Origin: Alphaproteobacteria bacterium | Lineage (GTDB): Bacteria > Pseudomonadota > Alphaproteobacteria > Micropepsales > Micropepsaceae | Assembly: GCA_028869725.1 (NCBI GenBank) | Contig: JAGWRJ010000069.1 | Coordinates: 1-6,996, forward strand | Direction of reading: 5' to 3' | DNA: 6,996 bases | Part shown: positions 5,886 to 6,996 of the stretch, piece by piece | How positions within the stretch are numbered: position 1 is the stretch's first letter | Layout of the letters: each line of letters begins with the position of its first letter | The notes under the pieces: generated by a model | Told to the model about the DNA's origin: nothing | Seen by the model: the letters and a program-made list of their open reading frames with translations, nothing else | Database searches by the model: none | Made by a program: the position numbers and the translations under genes

Positions 5886-6996
5886 TCATGCGCTGTTGGC
5901 AATGAAATTCTTGACCACCGGATAAATGTCACGCTGCCAGCGCCGGCCTGAAAAGACGCCAAAGTGTCCAACATCTGCCTGAATGTGATGGTGCTTGCGC
6001 GATGGTGGCAGCGAACTACATAAAATGTGGGCAGCTCGCGTCTGACCTACACCGCAAATATCGTCACGCTCACCCTCTACCGTGAGTAATGCGGTGTTCC
6101 TGATTGCGGCAGGCTCAATTCGTTCGCCCATCCAGAAAAATCGCCCAAGCGGTAGTAGAAATTCCTGAAAAACGCGTTCGACCGTTTCAAGATAAAATTC
6201 TGCTGGCAGATCGAGTACGGAAAAGTACTCATCATAAAAATCGCGGAGCGCCTTCGCCTTCTCGCTGTCACCACAGGCGATTTCACTGTAGAGATCGACA
6301 TGGGCCTGCCAATGTCGGAGTGGGTTCATCGAAACAAATGCTCCGACCTGCAAGAAACCTGGATAAACTCGGCGCCGAGCCCCAGGATAGCGGTACGGGA
6401 CAGTGGAGATCAGGTTGCGCTCGAACCAGGCAATCGGATTTGCGGTCGCCAGTTCATTGACAGTCGTAGGATTGATCCGGGTGTCGACTGGTCCGGCCAT
6501 CAGGGTGAGACTGCTGGGTTGGGCGGGATGACTGGCTGCTGCCATAACCGCAACCGCGGCAAGGGCGGCGGGACAGGGCTGACAGACCGCGACCACATGG
6601 GTATCCGGCCCCAGTATCTCGAAATAGGCGATTAGTTGAGCGATATAGCTGTCTAGGCCAAATGATCCTTCAGATTGCGGAACGTCCCGGGCATTACGCC
6701 AGTCTGTTAGGTACACATCATGATCCACGAGTAGGCTCGCGGCTGTGTCGCGCAGCAGGGTCGAGAAGTGGCCTGCCCAGGGCGCCACCAGCAGCACGCG
6801 GGGCTGGGAGGATACGCCTTCCTTTCGAAAATGCAGGAGCTGGACGAACGGATGCGAATGAACCGTTTCTTCGTGCACTTGAACAGAGCTGCCGTCGATT
6901 TGAACGCGTTCGATCGCAAAATCAGGACGATCATGCCGGAGACGAAAGCGACTCAGCATTTCTGCAGCTGCACCAACACTGCGAAGACCATGCTCC
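5886..6996 (-). CDS. phaZ: Intracellular polyhydroxybutyrate depolymerase PhaZ, 5' end missing (runs off the right edge)
   Basis: This alpha/beta-hydrolase degrades stored PHB granules inside the cell. An internal ATG at 6959 would give 357 residues. The frame stays open to the window edge (EHGLRSVGAAAE before that ATG), and this part matches the usual N-terminal helix of the family. The true start is therefore probably outside, with some tens of residues missing. Numbered from the 6959 ATG, the features are LLVAPWAGHFSTLLRDT (56-72), DVYLTDWRNARDVP (81-94), the nucleophile elbow VVAVCQP with C126, GERDDICGVGQT (297-308) with an expected catalytic Asp, and VGHFGVFSGRRW (330-341) with H332. 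A Cys-Asp-His triad is typical of intracellular short-chain-PHA depolymerases such as Cupriavidus PhaZ1. No signal peptide is visible in the part present. Its stop lies 3 bases from the opposing meaB stop. Confidence 0.9.
   Translation of the reverse strand, partial: EHGLRSVGAAAEMLSRFRLRHDRPDFAIERVQIDGSSVQVHEETVHSHPFVQLLHFRKEGVSSQPRVLLVAPWAGHFSTLLRDTAASLLVDHDVYLTDWRNARDVPQSEGSFGLDSYIAQLIAYFEILGPDTHVVAVCQPCPAALAAVAVMAAASHPAQPSSLTLMAGPVDTRINPTTVNELATANPIAWFERNLISTVPYRYPGARRRVYPGFLQVGAFVSMNPLRHWQAHVDLYSEIACGDSEKAKALRDFYDEYFSVLDLPAEFYLETVERVFQEFLLPLGRFFWMGERIEPAAIRNTALLTVEGERDDICGVGQTRAAHILCSSLPPSRKHHHIQADVGHFGVFSGRRWQRDIYPVVKNFIANSA

Overview
The window reads as an ordinary chromosomal stretch of an alphaproteobacterium. 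The evidence is an IspD-IspF fusion divergent from an ntrB-ntrC pair, followed by pgpA and a short CinA-type amidohydrolase gene, plus a MeaB GTPase and an intracellular polyhydroxybutyrate (PHB) depolymerase. Base composition is moderately GC-rich and looks even throughout. I cannot name the genus. The PHB and MeaB genes would fit a PHB-storing Rhodospirillales or Acetobacteraceae-like organism, but that is a guess.

Layout from left to right. The 5' part of ntrC (minus strand, running off the left edge) and complete ntrB (minus) form a nitrogen two-component operon with a 4-base ATGA overlap. A 191-base divergent intergenic region (1664-1854) separates ntrB from ispDF. It holds a candidate sigma70-type promoter for ispDF and a nested palindrome. 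On the plus strand, ispDF, pgpA and pncC (cinA C-terminal type) form a tight operon with an ATGA overlap and then an 18-base gap. A secreted DUF3108 protein gene on the minus strand converges on pncC, and their stop codons overlap by two bases. A 76-base divergent gap leads to meaB (plus). meaB converges, with only 3 bases between the stops, on a 5'-truncated PHB depolymerase gene (minus) whose frame stays open to the right edge.

The genes cover nitrogen signalling (NtrB/NtrC), isoprenoid precursor synthesis by the MEP pathway (IspDF), phosphatidylglycerol synthesis (PgpA), pyridine nucleotide salvage (PncC), an envelope protein of unknown role, B12-mutase maintenance (MeaB) and PHB mobilisation (PhaZ). 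No stretch over 300 bases lacks a gene. I see no RNA gene, mobile element, CRISPR array or phage gene, and no clear sign of a previously undescribed system. The points most worth a second look are the absence of dusB between ispDF and ntrB, the nested palindrome there, and the very tight convergent gene ends.
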